The translations under genes were made by a program, and so were the position numbers. The notes under the pieces were generated by a model. It searched no databases. It was not told where the DNA came from and worked only from the letters and a program-made list of their open reading frames with translations. This document shows positions 1 through 8,406 of a DNA stretch of 63,396 bases, piece by piece (the stretch's first letter is position 1; every line of letters begins with the position of its first letter). Source of the DNA: an uncultured Collinsella sp. (GTDB lineage: Bacteria; Actinomycetota; Coriobacteriia; Coriobacteriales; Coriobacteriaceae); contig UQUL01000007.1 of the NCBI GenBank assembly GCA_900544235.1, positions 1-63,396 of the forward strand, read 5' to 3'.

Positions 1-54
1 AGTCGTTGGGGACGTTCTTAAACGACTAGTCGTTTAAGAACGTCCCCAACGACT
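1..54. repeat. Perfect 54-bp palindromic repeat, family A
   Basis: Two 27-base arms meet at 27/28 with no mismatch and no spacer. The word GGGGACGTTCTTAA in each arm recurs at about 26650, 26800, 45810 and 50465, so this is a dispersed intergenic palindrome of REP or MITE type. No transposase lies next to it. Its function is unknown; it lies just upstream of tmk. Confidence 0.85.
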
Positions 55-145
55 AGGTGGGATTTGGGGTGCGCCGGACGCTGGGGTATCATGGCTTGGT
101 TGCTATAACTTGCATTTTCGCGCCTTGTAGGAAGGGGCTGCGCCC

Positions 146-829
146 ATGGCTTTTGAGCCCGCTCAACATAGCTTTATCACGCTCGAGGGCGTCGACGGCG
201 CCGGCAAGTCCACGCAGGCGCGCCTGCTTGCCCGCGCGCTCGAGCTCGCTGGCTACCAGGTTGTGAGCCTGCGCGAGCCGGGCGGCACCGCCATCAGCGA
301 AAAGATCCGCGCCCTGCTGCTCGACCCTGCCAATACGGCGATGGGCGACACCTGCGAGCTGCTGCTCTACGAGGCGGCACGCGCTCAGTTGGTGCACGAG
401 GTCATAGCTCCCGCCCTCGCTGCCGGCAAGGTGGTCCTGTGCGACCGTTTCTACGATTCCACGATCTGCTATCAGGCGTTTGCCGATGGCCTCGACCGTC
501 AGATGGTGCGCGATGCCAACAACCTGGCTGTCGCCGGTACGCATCCGGCGCTCACACTCGTCTATCACATCACGCCCGAGCAGGCGGCGCTGCGCATGGC
601 GGCCCGCGGTGCGGCCGATCGCATGGAGGCCAAGGGCATGGCATTCCAAGAGCGTGTCTACCAGGGCTTTTGCGCAATTGCTGCCGAGGAGCCAGACCGC
701 GTAAGGCTCATCGACGCCACTGCGTCGATTGCAGAAGTCTTCGCGCAGACGGTCGAGCTGGTTCGTGCGCACGGTCTCGACATTCCCCAAGACGCCGTCG
801 CCGCCGCGCTTGCCAAGGAGGCCGAGTAA
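146..829 (+). CDS. tmk: Thymidylate kinase
   Basis: The enzyme phosphorylates dTMP to dTDP with ATP in the cytoplasm, feeding DNA synthesis. The 227-residue product has a P-loop at residues 15-23 (GVDGAGKST), a DR motif in CDRFYDST near residue 100 and an Arg-rich LID region (RMAARGAADRME), all typical of bacterial Tmk at normal length. The ATG is preceded by a GAAGGGG ribosome site. It is the first gene of a tight operon: holB begins one base after the stop codon, and the tmk-holB pairing is widespread in bacteria. Confidence 0.95.
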   Translation: MAFEPAQHSFITLEGVDGAGKSTQARLLARALELAGYQVVSLREPGGTAISEKIRALLLDPANTAMGDTCELLLYEAARAQLVHEVIAPALAAGKVVLCDRFYDSTICYQAFADGLDRQMVRDANNLAVAGTHPALTLVYHITPEQAALRMAARGAADRMEAKGMAFQERVYQGFCAIAAEEPDRVRLIDATASIAEVFAQTVELVRAHGLDIPQDAVAAALAKEAE

Positions 830-830
830 C

Positions 831-1958
831 ATGGCCCCCGCTCAGGCAAGCCTGCTGGCCAAGCTCGACACCCAACAGCGCGTGCGCGACTTCTTGACCA
901 ACGCCATCGCAAGCGGCCGCGCATCGCACGCCTACCTGTTTTTGGGCGCGCCCGGCGCCGGTAAGCTCGACGCCGCATGGGCGCTTGCCCAGGCATTCCT
1001 GTGCGAGCAGGGCGGCTGTGGCTCGTGCGACAGCTGCGTACGCGTCGCCCGCCATACGCATCCCGACGTGCACTATTACACGCCCGAAAGTGCTACGGGC
1101 TACCTCATCGCGCAGACCCGCGAGCTGCTCGACGACGTGCCCCTGGCCCCCATCCGCGCCAAGGCAAAGGTCTACATCATCGACCGTGCCGAGCAACTGC
1201 GCGCCAACACCGCCAACGCGCTGCTCAAAACGCTCGAGGAACCGCCCGAGGGCGTCATGTTCATCCTGTTGGGCACCTCGGCCGACGTGATGCTGCCCAC
1301 CATCGTGAGCCGCTGCCAGTGCGTGCCGTTTCGGCTGGTGTCGCCTACTGTGGCCGCGCAGGCCGTGAGCCGCGCCACCGGTCAGGATCTCGCGCGCTGC
1401 CGCATGGCCGTCGCCGTGGCGGGAAGCCCCACGCGTGGTATCGAGTTCCTCAAGAGCGCCGAGCGCCAGGACGCCCGTCGCCAGATGGTCCGCGCCATCG
1501 ACTCGCTCATCGCCGCCGACGAGGCCGATGTGCTCAGTCGCGCCAAGTCGCTCATCGTCGCCGTCAAGGCGCCGCTCGCCGAGGTCAAGTCCACGCAGGA
1601 AAAGGTGCTCGAGCAAAATGCCGACTACCTGTCGCGTGGAGCATTGAAGCAGCTTGAGGACCGCAACAAGCGCGAACTCAACGCGCGCGAGCGTTCGGGT
1701 ATCATGGAAGCGCTGGCGAGCGCGCGGACGCTCATGCGCGACGTGCTGCTGACGCTTCAGGATGAGGCGGCAGACGTTGTGAACGAGGACGTGCGCGACA
1801 CGATCGGGCGGCTTGCCGCCGCGACCAATGTTGCGGGTGCCACCCAGGCGCTCGAGGCGGTCGCAACCGCCGAGCGCAACATCGCCAGAAACGTTACTCC
1901 CCAGCTGGCCATCGAGGTCATGCTGTTCGATATCAGGAAGGCACTGAAATGCCGTTAG
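831..1958 (+). CDS. holB: DNA polymerase III subunit delta-prime
   Basis: This is the clamp-loader ATPase-like subunit that works with delta and tau/gamma to load the beta clamp. In the 375-residue product an AAA+ P-loop (GAPGAGK, residues 39-45) is followed by a zinc-binding cysteine cluster at residues 58, 63, 66 and 69, then the family sequence around LLKTLEEPPEG. I chose the ATG at 831 rather than upstream in-frame starts because those would overlap tmk and give a non-homologous Arg/Ser-rich leader. The 3' end overlaps ricT by ten bases, so the two are probably translationally coupled. Confidence 0.93.
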   Translation: MAPAQASLLAKLDTQQRVRDFLTNAIASGRASHAYLFLGAPGAGKLDAAWALAQAFLCEQGGCGSCDSCVRVARHTHPDVHYYTPESATGYLIAQTRELLDDVPLAPIRAKAKVYIIDRAEQLRANTANALLKTLEEPPEGVMFILLGTSADVMLPTIVSRCQCVPFRLVSPTVAAQAVSRATGQDLARCRMAVAVAGSPTRGIEFLKSAERQDARRQMVRAIDSLIAADEADVLSRAKSLIVAVKAPLAEVKSTQEKVLEQNADYLSRGALKQLEDRNKRELNARERSGIMEALASARTLMRDVLLTLQDEAADVVNEDVRDTIGRLAAATNVAGATQALEAVATAERNIARNVTPQLAIEVMLFDIRKALKCR

Positions 1959-3649
1959 TCGTACCCGTTAAGTTTACCTACGCCTCGCGCGACCTGTGGT
2001 TCGACCCGCAGGATCTGGATATCCTCGAGGCCGATTATGCCATTTGCTCCACCGAGCGCGGAACCGAGATCGGCCTGGTCACGGCCGATCCCTTCGAGGT
2101 GCCGCAAGACGAGATCGGTCAGCCGCTCAAGCCCGTGTTGCGCGTGGCGAGCGACATCGACCTGCAGCTTGCCGACGACCTGGCTATCCAGGGTGACGAG
2201 GCCATGGTCGACTTCCGCCGTCTGGTCAAGGAACTCGACCTCGAGATGAAGCCGGTCGGCGTCGAGTACCTGTTTGGCGGCGAGAAGGCTGTGTTCTACT
2301 TTGCTGCCGAGGAGCGCGTCGATTTCCGTCAGCTCGTCAAGGACCTGTCCTCGACGCTGCACATTCGCGTCGACATGCGCCAGATCGGCGTGCGCGACGA
2401 GACCCGCCTGGTGGGCGGCTATGCCCAGTGCGGCCAGGAGCTCTGCTGCACGCGCTTTGGCGGACAGTTTGAGCCGGTTTCGATTCGCATGGCAAAAGAG
2501 CAGGACCTGCCACTCAACTCGTCCAAAATTAGCGGCGTCTGCGGCCGCCTGATGTGCTGCCTGCGCTACGAGTTCGAGGCGTACAAGGACTTTAAGAGCC
2601 GCGCGCCCAAAAAGAAGACGCTTATCGATACGCCGCTTGGCAAGGCGCGTATCCAGGAATATGACACGCCGCGCGAGCAGCTGGTGTTGCGCCTGGAGAA
2701 CGGCAAAGTCTTTAAGGTCAACCTGGCCGACATGACCTGCTCTGAGGGCTGCAAAAAGAAGGCCGCCGAGCAGGGCTGCAACTGCCGTCCCGACTGCGTG
2801 ACGCGCGATGTGCTCGAGCGTATCGAGTCGCCCGAGATGCGCTTGGCGCTTATGGAGCTCGACCGCGAGAACGGCGTCGACGTGGGCGATGGCCTGTCGA
2901 GTGCCGACCGACTGGCGGGGACGACGATGCCCAAGCGCCGCCGTCGCGATGCGGACGCCGATACCCGTGCCGGTCAGAGCCAGGGCGAGGGTCGCGGCCG
3001 CGGTAAGGGTCGCGGCAAGGCCGAGGCACCCGAGGTTGAGGAGGCTGCCGGTGGACGTCGTCGCCGCAAGCGCTCGGGTTCGGGCGATGCCGGCGAGGCC
3101 GCTCCCGCAGGCAAGAATTCCCCCCGCGAGCGCGAGGCTCAGCAGCCCCAACAGCAAAACCGCGGCGGTGGCATGAATCCCACACGTCGCCGCCGCCGTC
3201 ATTTGTCGAGCGAGGAGCGCGAGGACGCCTTCCGCGCCGCAGCCGCTCGCGAAGCCGGTGCCGCCCCCAAGGGTGGTTCGGGTTCCGATACGCCTGCCGA
3301 CAAGGGTGGCAAGCAGCGCAACGATGACGAGCGCGCCCCGCGTCCGCGTCGTCGCCATTCCTCGGACACGCAGCAAAAGCCCTCGGTGCCCTCCGTGGCC
3401 GATCAGGTCTCGGATGGCGAGGTCAAGGTCACGCGCCGTCGCCCTGGAGATGGCGGAGGGGCGGCTGCCAAGGCCGCGCGCGGTGCTGCTCGCGACGAAC
3501 GCGAGTCGCGCGAAGATCGTGGTGGCGAGGGTTCGGCCGACCAGGGCCAGAAGCGCCGTCGCCGTCGTCGTTCCCGCAAGCCGCGTCAAGATGGTGGCGA
3601 GGGCTCGACCCAAAACTCGTCCGCACCGCAACCGCCCACCGGCGAATAG
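1949..3649 (+). CDS. ricT: RicT/YaaT-like PSP1-domain protein with long basic tail
   Basis: The N-terminal 290 residues match the PSP1 (YaaT/RicT) family, including a cysteine-rich region (CGQELCC, CGRLMCC and a later CSEGCKKKAAEQGCNC). In Bacillus the RicAFT complex carries Fe-S clusters and stimulates RNase Y processing and phosphorelay; whether that applies here is inference. From about residue 325 to 566 the protein is a low-complexity tail rich in Arg, Gly, Asp and Glu with runs such as RRRRR, which could bind RNA. Homologues are usually near 270-300 residues, so the tail roughly doubles the protein. It is third in the tmk-holB-ricT operon. Confidence 0.85.
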   Translation: MPLVVPVKFTYASRDLWFDPQDLDILEADYAICSTERGTEIGLVTADPFEVPQDEIGQPLKPVLRVASDIDLQLADDLAIQGDEAMVDFRRLVKELDLEMKPVGVEYLFGGEKAVFYFAAEERVDFRQLVKDLSSTLHIRVDMRQIGVRDETRLVGGYAQCGQELCCTRFGGQFEPVSIRMAKEQDLPLNSSKISGVCGRLMCCLRYEFEAYKDFKSRAPKKKTLIDTPLGKARIQEYDTPREQLVLRLENGKVFKVNLADMTCSEGCKKKAAEQGCNCRPDCVTRDVLERIESPEMRLALMELDRENGVDVGDGLSSADRLAGTTMPKRRRRDADADTRAGQSQGEGRGRGKGRGKAEAPEVEEAAGGRRRRKRSGSGDAGEAAPAGKNSPREREAQQPQQQNRGGGMNPTRRRRRHLSSEEREDAFRAAAAREAGAAPKGGSGSDTPADKGGKQRNDDERAPRPRRRHSSDTQQKPSVPSVADQVSDGEVKVTRRRPGDGGGAAAKAARGAARDERESREDRGGEGSADQGQKRRRRRRSRKPRQDGGEGSTQNSSAPQPPTGE

Positions 3650-3713
3650 CGCCCGCAAACGGATTTAACCTGCCTGACCCCAAACGCGTCGGGGTACCAT
3701 AGCACTGAATCAA

Positions 3714-3758
3714 CGACCCTCCCTGCGACCGAGCGTAGGGAGGGTTGTGTCGTGAAGA
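3714..3758 (+). promoter_or_regulatory. Hairpin enclosing the comF-like ribosome site
   Basis: ACCCTCCCT (3716-3724) pairs perfectly with AGGGAGGGT (3737-3745) across a 12-base loop. The 3' arm contains the AGGGAGG ribosome site of the GTG start at 3752. The element could occlude translation or act as a weak terminator for the tmk operon; the T run is poor. Confidence 0.5.
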
Positions 3759-4558
3759 GACATTTGAATGTGTTGGGATGCCTGCAAGGTGCCGACATCC
3801 TACCGTTTGCGGATGAATTTCTACCGTTTGCCGAGCGGGCGGCGCACGAGGCGCTTGAGGCGTTGTCGCCCACGCGATGCGCCGGCTGCGAGCGCGCCGG
3901 TGCGCTTATTTGCCAAGACTGCCTGGCCGCGCTTGCGCTCATCGATCCACGTTATAGCTGCACCCGATGCGGTGCCCCGTTTGGAGACTTGCTGTGCACC
4001 GAGTGCTCGGTCGAGGGTACGTCCTCGGCCATGGCCGAAGCACTCGACCGGTGCCTGGCATGTGCCGTTTACACGCACCCGCTGCCGCGGATCATTAAAG
4101 CGTACAAAGACGCGGGCGAGCGACGCCTGGCGCCGTATCTGGCAGAGCTGCTATACGATACCGCCTTACATGCCCAGGTCGCGGCACCCGATCGTTACGG
4201 TGGTGTGTTGTCCGGTGTCGATGCAGTGGTGTTTGTGCCCGCGACGGCGGCGGCGTTTCGGCGGCGAGGCTTCGATCATATGGAAGCCGTCGCGCGCCCA
4301 TTTTGCGAGCTGTCGGGTGTTCCGCTGCTCGACGCCCTCGTTAAGTACGGTCATGGCGACCAGCGTGAACTCGGTCGTGAAGAACGCCGTGAACGCGCCC
4401 GAGGCATGTACGAGACCGTTGAGGACGTGCTGGGCCGCCGCCTGCTGCTTATCGACGACGTTATCACCACGGGTGCGACGATGGCAGCGGCTTCGGCGGA
4501 ACTCAAGCGCGCCGGTGCCGCGGCCGTTGATGGCCTCGCTATCGCACGCGTTTGGTAG
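3752..4558 (+). CDS. ComF-family phosphoribosyltransferase-like protein
   Basis: The 268-residue product has two CxxC pairs near the N-terminus (CAGCERAGALICQDC and CTRCGAPFGDLLCTEC), a likely zinc site. A PRPP-binding motif (LLLIDDVITTGATM, about residues 228-241) lies near the C-terminus, preceded by the RRGFDHME segment typical of ComF. Homologues (ComFC, GntX) are linked to DNA uptake, but the substrate is not established and no other competence genes are nearby. The start is GTG with a strong AGGGAGG site buried in a hairpin. The end overlaps the next gene by a few bases. Confidence 0.85.
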   Translation: MKRHLNVLGCLQGADILPFADEFLPFAERAAHEALEALSPTRCAGCERAGALICQDCLAALALIDPRYSCTRCGAPFGDLLCTECSVEGTSSAMAEALDRCLACAVYTHPLPRIIKAYKDAGERRLAPYLAELLYDTALHAQVAAPDRYGGVLSGVDAVVFVPATAAAFRRRGFDHMEAVARPFCELSGVPLLDALVKYGHGDQRELGREERRERARGMYETVEDVLGRRLLLIDDVITTGATMAAASAELKRAGAAAVDGLAIARVW

Positions 4559-5679
4559 GGGTGATTCGTGTGGCGGTAACAGTCAAACAGCGCAACAAGC
4601 CGACAAAAGAGCAGCTGGCGGCTTCCGTGATCCTGACGGGCGCCTCGGCGTTGCGTATGATTCGAGCCGAGCGCCGGCAGATGGGCTACATCGGCTGGAA
4701 GGACCTTGAGCCCGAGGAGGAGCGCCGCGTGCTGTGCACGTCATCGCCTTCGACCGAGGATATTTATCTTTCCGACCTGGTGCGAATTGGAGCCAAAAGC
4801 GGCGAGGTGCAAGAAGATCTGTGCTTGCTGGTGGGATCTGCGGCGCAGCGCCGCCGCATGCCTGGCGTGGGCTGGTCCGTGTGTTCCGGGTTGCCTGCCG
4901 GCTCGATTCTAGAGGTGGAACCGGGGGTGTACAGCCTATCTCCCGAGGCCCTTTGTGTTGCCGTCGCCCGCGAGGTCGGCTGTATCCAGGCGTTTGCTCT
5001 GGCCCAGGAACTGTGTTCCAAGATTTCACTGAGCGATTGCGGGAAGTATCTACCTCCCTATACCTCGCCTGTTGCGAATAGACTTGCAAAGGACAAGGAC
5101 CAACCGGCAGACGTGGGCTACTTTGAAGTCGAGCCGGTGCTGACGCCCGATCGCCTGGCAGATTACCTTGCGGCATGCAAAGGGAATGTGGCCAAACAGC
5201 TGCTGCGCCTGTGTCCCTACCTGTCGGAAAACCTGCTCTCGCCCATGGAGTGCATCATGCTCGCTCTGTTTTCGCTTCCGTTTTCCTATGGCGGATTTGC
5301 CTGCGGTCCCTTTAAGACCGACTACAAGATCGAGTTCGATGACCGCGCGCAGGCAATCTCGGGGATGCCGCATGCAGTTTGCGATGCGTATCAGGAAGAA
5401 GCCCGGTTTGACCTGGAATACAACGGTGAGCTGGGCCATTCCTCCCGGAGGGGACGTATCCATGATGAAAAACGCAACACGGGCTTGATTACTATGGGAA
5501 TCGAGGTCGCGACGGTCAACAACGAAATGCTCTGCGACATGGAAGCGATGGAAGCGCTCGCATGGCGCATCAACCAGCGTATGGGTAAGCGGTACCGGAA
5601 TCGTGTCGATGCCCGCAGGAAGAAGCAAGAGGCGTTATTTAACACGCTGCGGGCGTGTTTTGGGCTTAAACCTGCCTAA
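4552..5679 (+). CDS. Uncharacterised protein with nuclease-like C-terminal segment
   Basis: I do not recognise a named family over the full 375 residues. A TTG at 4552 overlaps the comF-like stop; GTG at 4561 or 4570 are alternatives. The middle (about residues 60-160) is a mixed fold with segments such as VCSGLPAGSILEVEPGVYSLSPE, like AbiEi-type antitoxin proteins of Actinobacteria. The C-terminal 90 residues carry a spaced pattern, D287-L-E289-Y-N-G, H296, D305 and R308, that resembles the DUF559/Vsr-like restriction-endonuclease fold (E-x-D/N-G, H, D-x-x-R). Function is therefore only a guess: a nuclease or DNA-binding protein, possibly in competence or defence. It is probably co-transcribed with the comF-like gene. 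Confidence 0.6.
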   Translation: MVGVIRVAVTVKQRNKPTKEQLAASVILTGASALRMIRAERRQMGYIGWKDLEPEEERRVLCTSSPSTEDIYLSDLVRIGAKSGEVQEDLCLLVGSAAQRRRMPGVGWSVCSGLPAGSILEVEPGVYSLSPEALCVAVAREVGCIQAFALAQELCSKISLSDCGKYLPPYTSPVANRLAKDKDQPADVGYFEVEPVLTPDRLADYLAACKGNVAKQLLRLCPYLSENLLSPMECIMLALFSLPFSYGGFACGPFKTDYKIEFDDRAQAISGMPHAVCDAYQEEARFDLEYNGELGHSSRRGRIHDEKRNTGLITMGIEVATVNNEMLCDMEAMEALAWRINQRMGKRYRNRVDARRKKQEALFNTLRACFGLKPA

Positions 5680-6414
5680 CAATGCTCTGAAACAGGGGGT
5701 TTGATATATGCTCTGGCCAAAATATAGCAAATATGAGTACTGTTACAAATTCAGTAACAGCAAAATCAGGGATTTTGGGACTGGAAGATGGCGTAAATTA
5801 GAAAGATATTAAACAAATGTGGAATATCCCGGCATCAATCTGACGTTATAGAGCGCGAAAACTGCTTGCAGAGCCAAAAAACTCCTGCTACTAAATTGGT
5901 AACAGTACTCATATTTGCTATTTTTTGGCCACGGCACCCTGAGACGGGTGCCCCGGAGCTCCCCGTAGGGGGAGCTCCGGGCTTCATGGGGGGCACGAAT
6001 AGTCCGCTCCGACCTGCAAAATCTGTGCTCACGGTGCGAATGACGCCCTTAACCTTAAACTTTAGCTTGAACTTAGCTATAATGCGCTACGTTCCTGCCA
6101 GGCTGTGGTTGCGGACGGACGAAATGTCCATCCTAGTCCAAGACAGACGCGGTCAAAGGGATCCACGTAAGCGACCGCGTGCGCGCGGCGCGATCATGGC
6201 GCGTCCTAGATGTAAGCCGCACCGTCCGTTCTACTTTCTTTGGGGCAATACCGCCTCGCGGGCGAGCGGGCCAGTCGTGAAGGTGGCTACGGCCTCCCGA
6301 GCAAACACCCCGGTGCGCAAGTGTGGGGTCAAATACCAGGTCAGCTGGTGGGAACAACCCGTTATTCCGCGCAATGCACGGATTGTATACGACACAGAAG
6401 GCAGGGTAGTGGAC
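5680..6414 (+). other. 735-bp gene-free leader with hairpins and a promoter
   Basis: After the inverted repeat, two adjacent stem-loops occur at 5934-5951 (GCACCC/GGGTGC) and 5953-5980 (CCGGAGCTCCCC/GGGGAGCTCCGG). A clear TATAAT at 6078-6083 suggests transcription from about 6090, giving a leader of over 300 bases before the lipoprotein gene. That leader can form ACGCGGTC/GACCGCGT (6150-6180) and other GC-rich stems. I found no signature of tmRNA, RNase P RNA, a T-box or a known riboswitch. Confidence 0.45.
5714..5931. repeat. Long inverted repeat around a 126-bp centre
   Basis: A segment starting TGGCCAAAA at 5714-5760 recurs in reverse orientation at 5887-5931 with few mismatches. Both arms contain AAATATGAGTACTGTTAC. 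The left arm also holds its own palindrome, CTGTTAC/GTAACAG (5740-5760). The AT-rich centre has no convincing gene. It resembles a MITE or a paired regulatory element. Confidence 0.65.
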
Positions 6415-7425
6415 ATGGCGAGGGGCAGCTTGATGCACGCGGCTCGGTTAGGCGCTGGGACCGCGGCGGTCATTGCCGTATTGGGCTTGAGCGGATGCGC
6501 GTTCAATCCGCTGTCCACGTTCACGACGCCCACGATTGACCAGATCGAGCGCGAGACCGTTACCCCTACAGTGTCGGACGATGCCCTGGTCACTCCCGGT
6601 ACCCTGACGGTTGCCCTCGATACCTCCGATGCCCCGCAGGCCATGCAGGGCGCCGATGGCAACCTCACGGGCTACGCAGTTGACGCTGCCCGCGCCCTTG
6701 CAAGCCGCATGGGCCTTAAGGTTGCCTTCGTCGATGCGTCTTCTGCCGATTCCGTGCTTGGTGACAAAAAGGCCGACATCTTCATTGGCGACATCAACTC
6801 CACGGATGGTGATGTCAGCACGCTTGGTACTTGCCTGTACGACGCTGCGGCAGTGTTCGGAAAGACGAGCGACGGCGAGTCGCTGAGCGTTTCCACCGAA
6901 ACGCTTAACACCGCTACCCTGGGCGTTCAGACCTCCTCGGCCTCGCAGGAAGCGCTCGCCAAGCAGAGCATCACGGCCAATCAAAAGACCTTCTCCAACA
7001 TCAACGAGTGCTTTGAGGCGCTCGAGTCCGGCGAGATCGACTACGTGATTTGCGACTCCACGGCCGGCGGCTACCTTGCGCGCCTGATGAGCCAGATCTC
7101 TTACGTCGGCGCGCTCGAGACGCCCTCGACGCTCGGCGTCGCGGGCCTCGCGGCCAACGATGAACTATGCCGTGCCGTGAGCGATGCCCTCGACGGTATC
7201 ACGGTCGATGGCACGCTCGAGGCGGTCCACTCCGTCTGGTACGGCACGATGCCCTATGATCTCACCACCAAGACGGTCTCGGGCGCCGACGTGCAGTCGA
7301 CCGAGACCGGATCCAGCGAGTCCGCATCCTCCGATTCGAGCAGCGAGGGTACAACCTCCGAGGATAAATCGTCCAGCCAGGAGGGCACTATCACCGACGA
7401 CGACATTAACAAGCTCAATAGCTAG
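6415..7425 (+). CDS. Amino-acid-type extracellular solute-binding lipoprotein
   Basis: A signal peptide with lipobox LSGC puts the lipidated cysteine at residue 28 of the 336-residue product, so the mature protein is anchored outside the membrane. The region TLTVALDTSDAPQAMQGADGNLTGYAVDAARALASRMGL is replaced here only by its family name: it matches the SBP_bac_3 fold that binds amino acids or similar small ligands. The last 45 residues are Ser/Thr/Glu-rich and likely disordered. No permease or ATPase gene is adjacent, so the partner transporter is unknown. I chose ATG 6415 (AGGCAGGG site 8 bases upstream) over GTG 6409; the longer open frame upstream is non-coding leader. Confidence 0.8.
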   Translation: MARGSLMHAARLGAGTAAVIAVLGLSGCAFNPLSTFTTPTIDQIERETVTPTVSDDALVTPGTLTVALDTSDAPQAMQGADGNLTGYAVDAARALASRMGLKVAFVDASSADSVLGDKKADIFIGDINSTDGDVSTLGTCLYDAAAVFGKTSDGESLSVSTETLNTATLGVQTSSASQEALAKQSITANQKTFSNINECFEALESGEIDYVICDSTAGGYLARLMSQISYVGALETPSTLGVAGLAANDELCRAVSDALDGITVDGTLEAVHSVWYGTMPYDLTTKTVSGADVQSTETGSSESASSDSSSEGTTSEDKSSSQEGTITDDDINKLNS

Positions 7426-7439
7426 TTATTGCTAGGGGT

Positions 7440-7526
7440 GGCGTCTCCTATGCGCTAGGAGAGACGCCTCTTCACGGTTTCAACACGCATTGCCGGGCTT
7501 TCCCAACAGGGGAGCCCGGCTTTTTC
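7440..7526 (+). terminator. Two tandem stem-loops after the lipoprotein gene
   Basis: The first stem (7440-7468) pairs GGCGTCTC with GAGACGCC. The second (7492-7520) pairs GCCGGGCT with AGCCCGGC and is followed by TTTTTC, a standard intrinsic terminator. From 7527 to 7742 I see no gene; the hpf promoter must lie there. Confidence 0.85.
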
Positions 7527-7742
7527 GTTTCCATAAAACCAGCAGGTCAAGGACATTTTTTAGGTGCAAAACCAAAGTCGTCGTCGCCCTCCCATAGCGC
7601 ACTTTGCCACAGAAAAGTGCGAGACTTCGGTATGCGGTATCAAGCAATCGTTATTCGGGTCTTTGGGAATCCGCGTGATTAAATGCACGGCAATGGGTAC
7701 ATAGCCAGTACAGTAAGTCCCCGAGGCAGATTGGAGCCACGT

Positions 7743-8327
7743 ATGGATATCAAGGTTTCTGGACGCAAAACGACGGTAACCGATGCTCTGCGTGCGCATG
7801 TGGATGAGAAGATCGGCGAGGCGCTCAAGGTTTTCGATATCGAGCCCATGACGGTCGACGTCGTACTTCGTTATGAGAAGAACCCCTCGAACCCCAACCC
7901 GGCAATCGTCGAGGTTACGGTTCGTGCCCGCGGTTCGGTGATTCGCGTTGCCGAGCACGGTGCAGATATGTACGCCGCCATCGACCTCTCCGCCGATAAG
8001 GTCACCCGCCAGCTGCGCAAGTTCAAGACCAAGGTCGTGGACAACCGCCAGGGCGGTGCTAGCGCGGCGGATGTCGCACCGGTCGAGCGCGTCGAGGATC
8101 TGGCCGACCTGCTGCTGCCCGAGGAGGAGGACGACCTGCTCGTCCGCGAGAAGGTCGTCGATGTCACCCCGATGACTGAGGAGCAGGCACTGGTGCAGAC
8201 CGATCTGCTCGGCCACGACTTCTACGTGTTCGAGAACGCGACGACTGGCCTCATCAATGTGGTGTATCACCGTAAGAATGGTGGATATGGCATCATCAAG
8301 CCCCGCATCGAAACACTTGACGAGTAA
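7743..8327 (+). CDS. hpf: Ribosome hibernation promotion factor, long form
   Basis: The 194-residue protein has an N-terminal S30AE (RaiA/YfiA) domain, residues 1-100, beginning MDIKVSGRKTTVTDAL, and a C-terminal dimerisation domain (DLLGHDFYVFENATTGLINVVYHRKNGGYGIIKP is the typical closing region, not quoted further). The long form dimerises inactive 70S ribosomes into 100S particles in stationary phase. I chose the ATG at 7743 because family members begin there and the upstream in-frame codons are not conserved-looking. It is monocistronic, with a terminator directly after. Confidence 0.92.
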   Translation: MDIKVSGRKTTVTDALRAHVDEKIGEALKVFDIEPMTVDVVLRYEKNPSNPNPAIVEVTVRARGSVIRVAEHGADMYAAIDLSADKVTRQLRKFKTKVVDNRQGGASAADVAPVERVEDLADLLLPEEEDDLLVREKVVDVTPMTEEQALVQTDLLGHDFYVFENATTGLINVVYHRKNGGYGIIKPRIETLDE

Positions 8328-8356
8328 AATACGTTAACTTGCATGAGTTAACGGTT

Positions 8357-8388
8357 GGCGGCCATCCCATGCGGGTGGCCGCCTTTTT
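8357..8388 (+). terminator. Intrinsic terminator of hpf
   Basis: GGCGGCCATCC pairs with GGGTGGCCGCC and is followed by TTTTTAC. It separates hpf from the DegV gene, whose ribosome site (AAGGAG) begins a few bases later. Confidence 0.9.
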
Positions 8389-8406
8389 ACGTAAGGAGTC
8401 GCTTTG

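Noticed and set aside
89..1616. Long minus-strand open frames across tmk and holB
   Set aside because: They are shadows of the two genes, whose P-loops and zinc cysteines are clear on the plus strand.
5931..6410. tmRNA, RNase P RNA, SRP RNA or 6S RNA
   Set aside because: I looked for the conserved words of each (such as the RNase P GAGGAAAGTC start, the tmRNA tRNA-like ends and the SRP GGTCAGG-GAAGCAGC loop) and found none.
5866..6414. An N-terminal extension of about 180 codons in frame with the lipoprotein gene
   Set aside because: The predicted extension lies before a perfect signal peptide with lipobox and crosses an inverted repeat and a promoter. It is non-coding leader.
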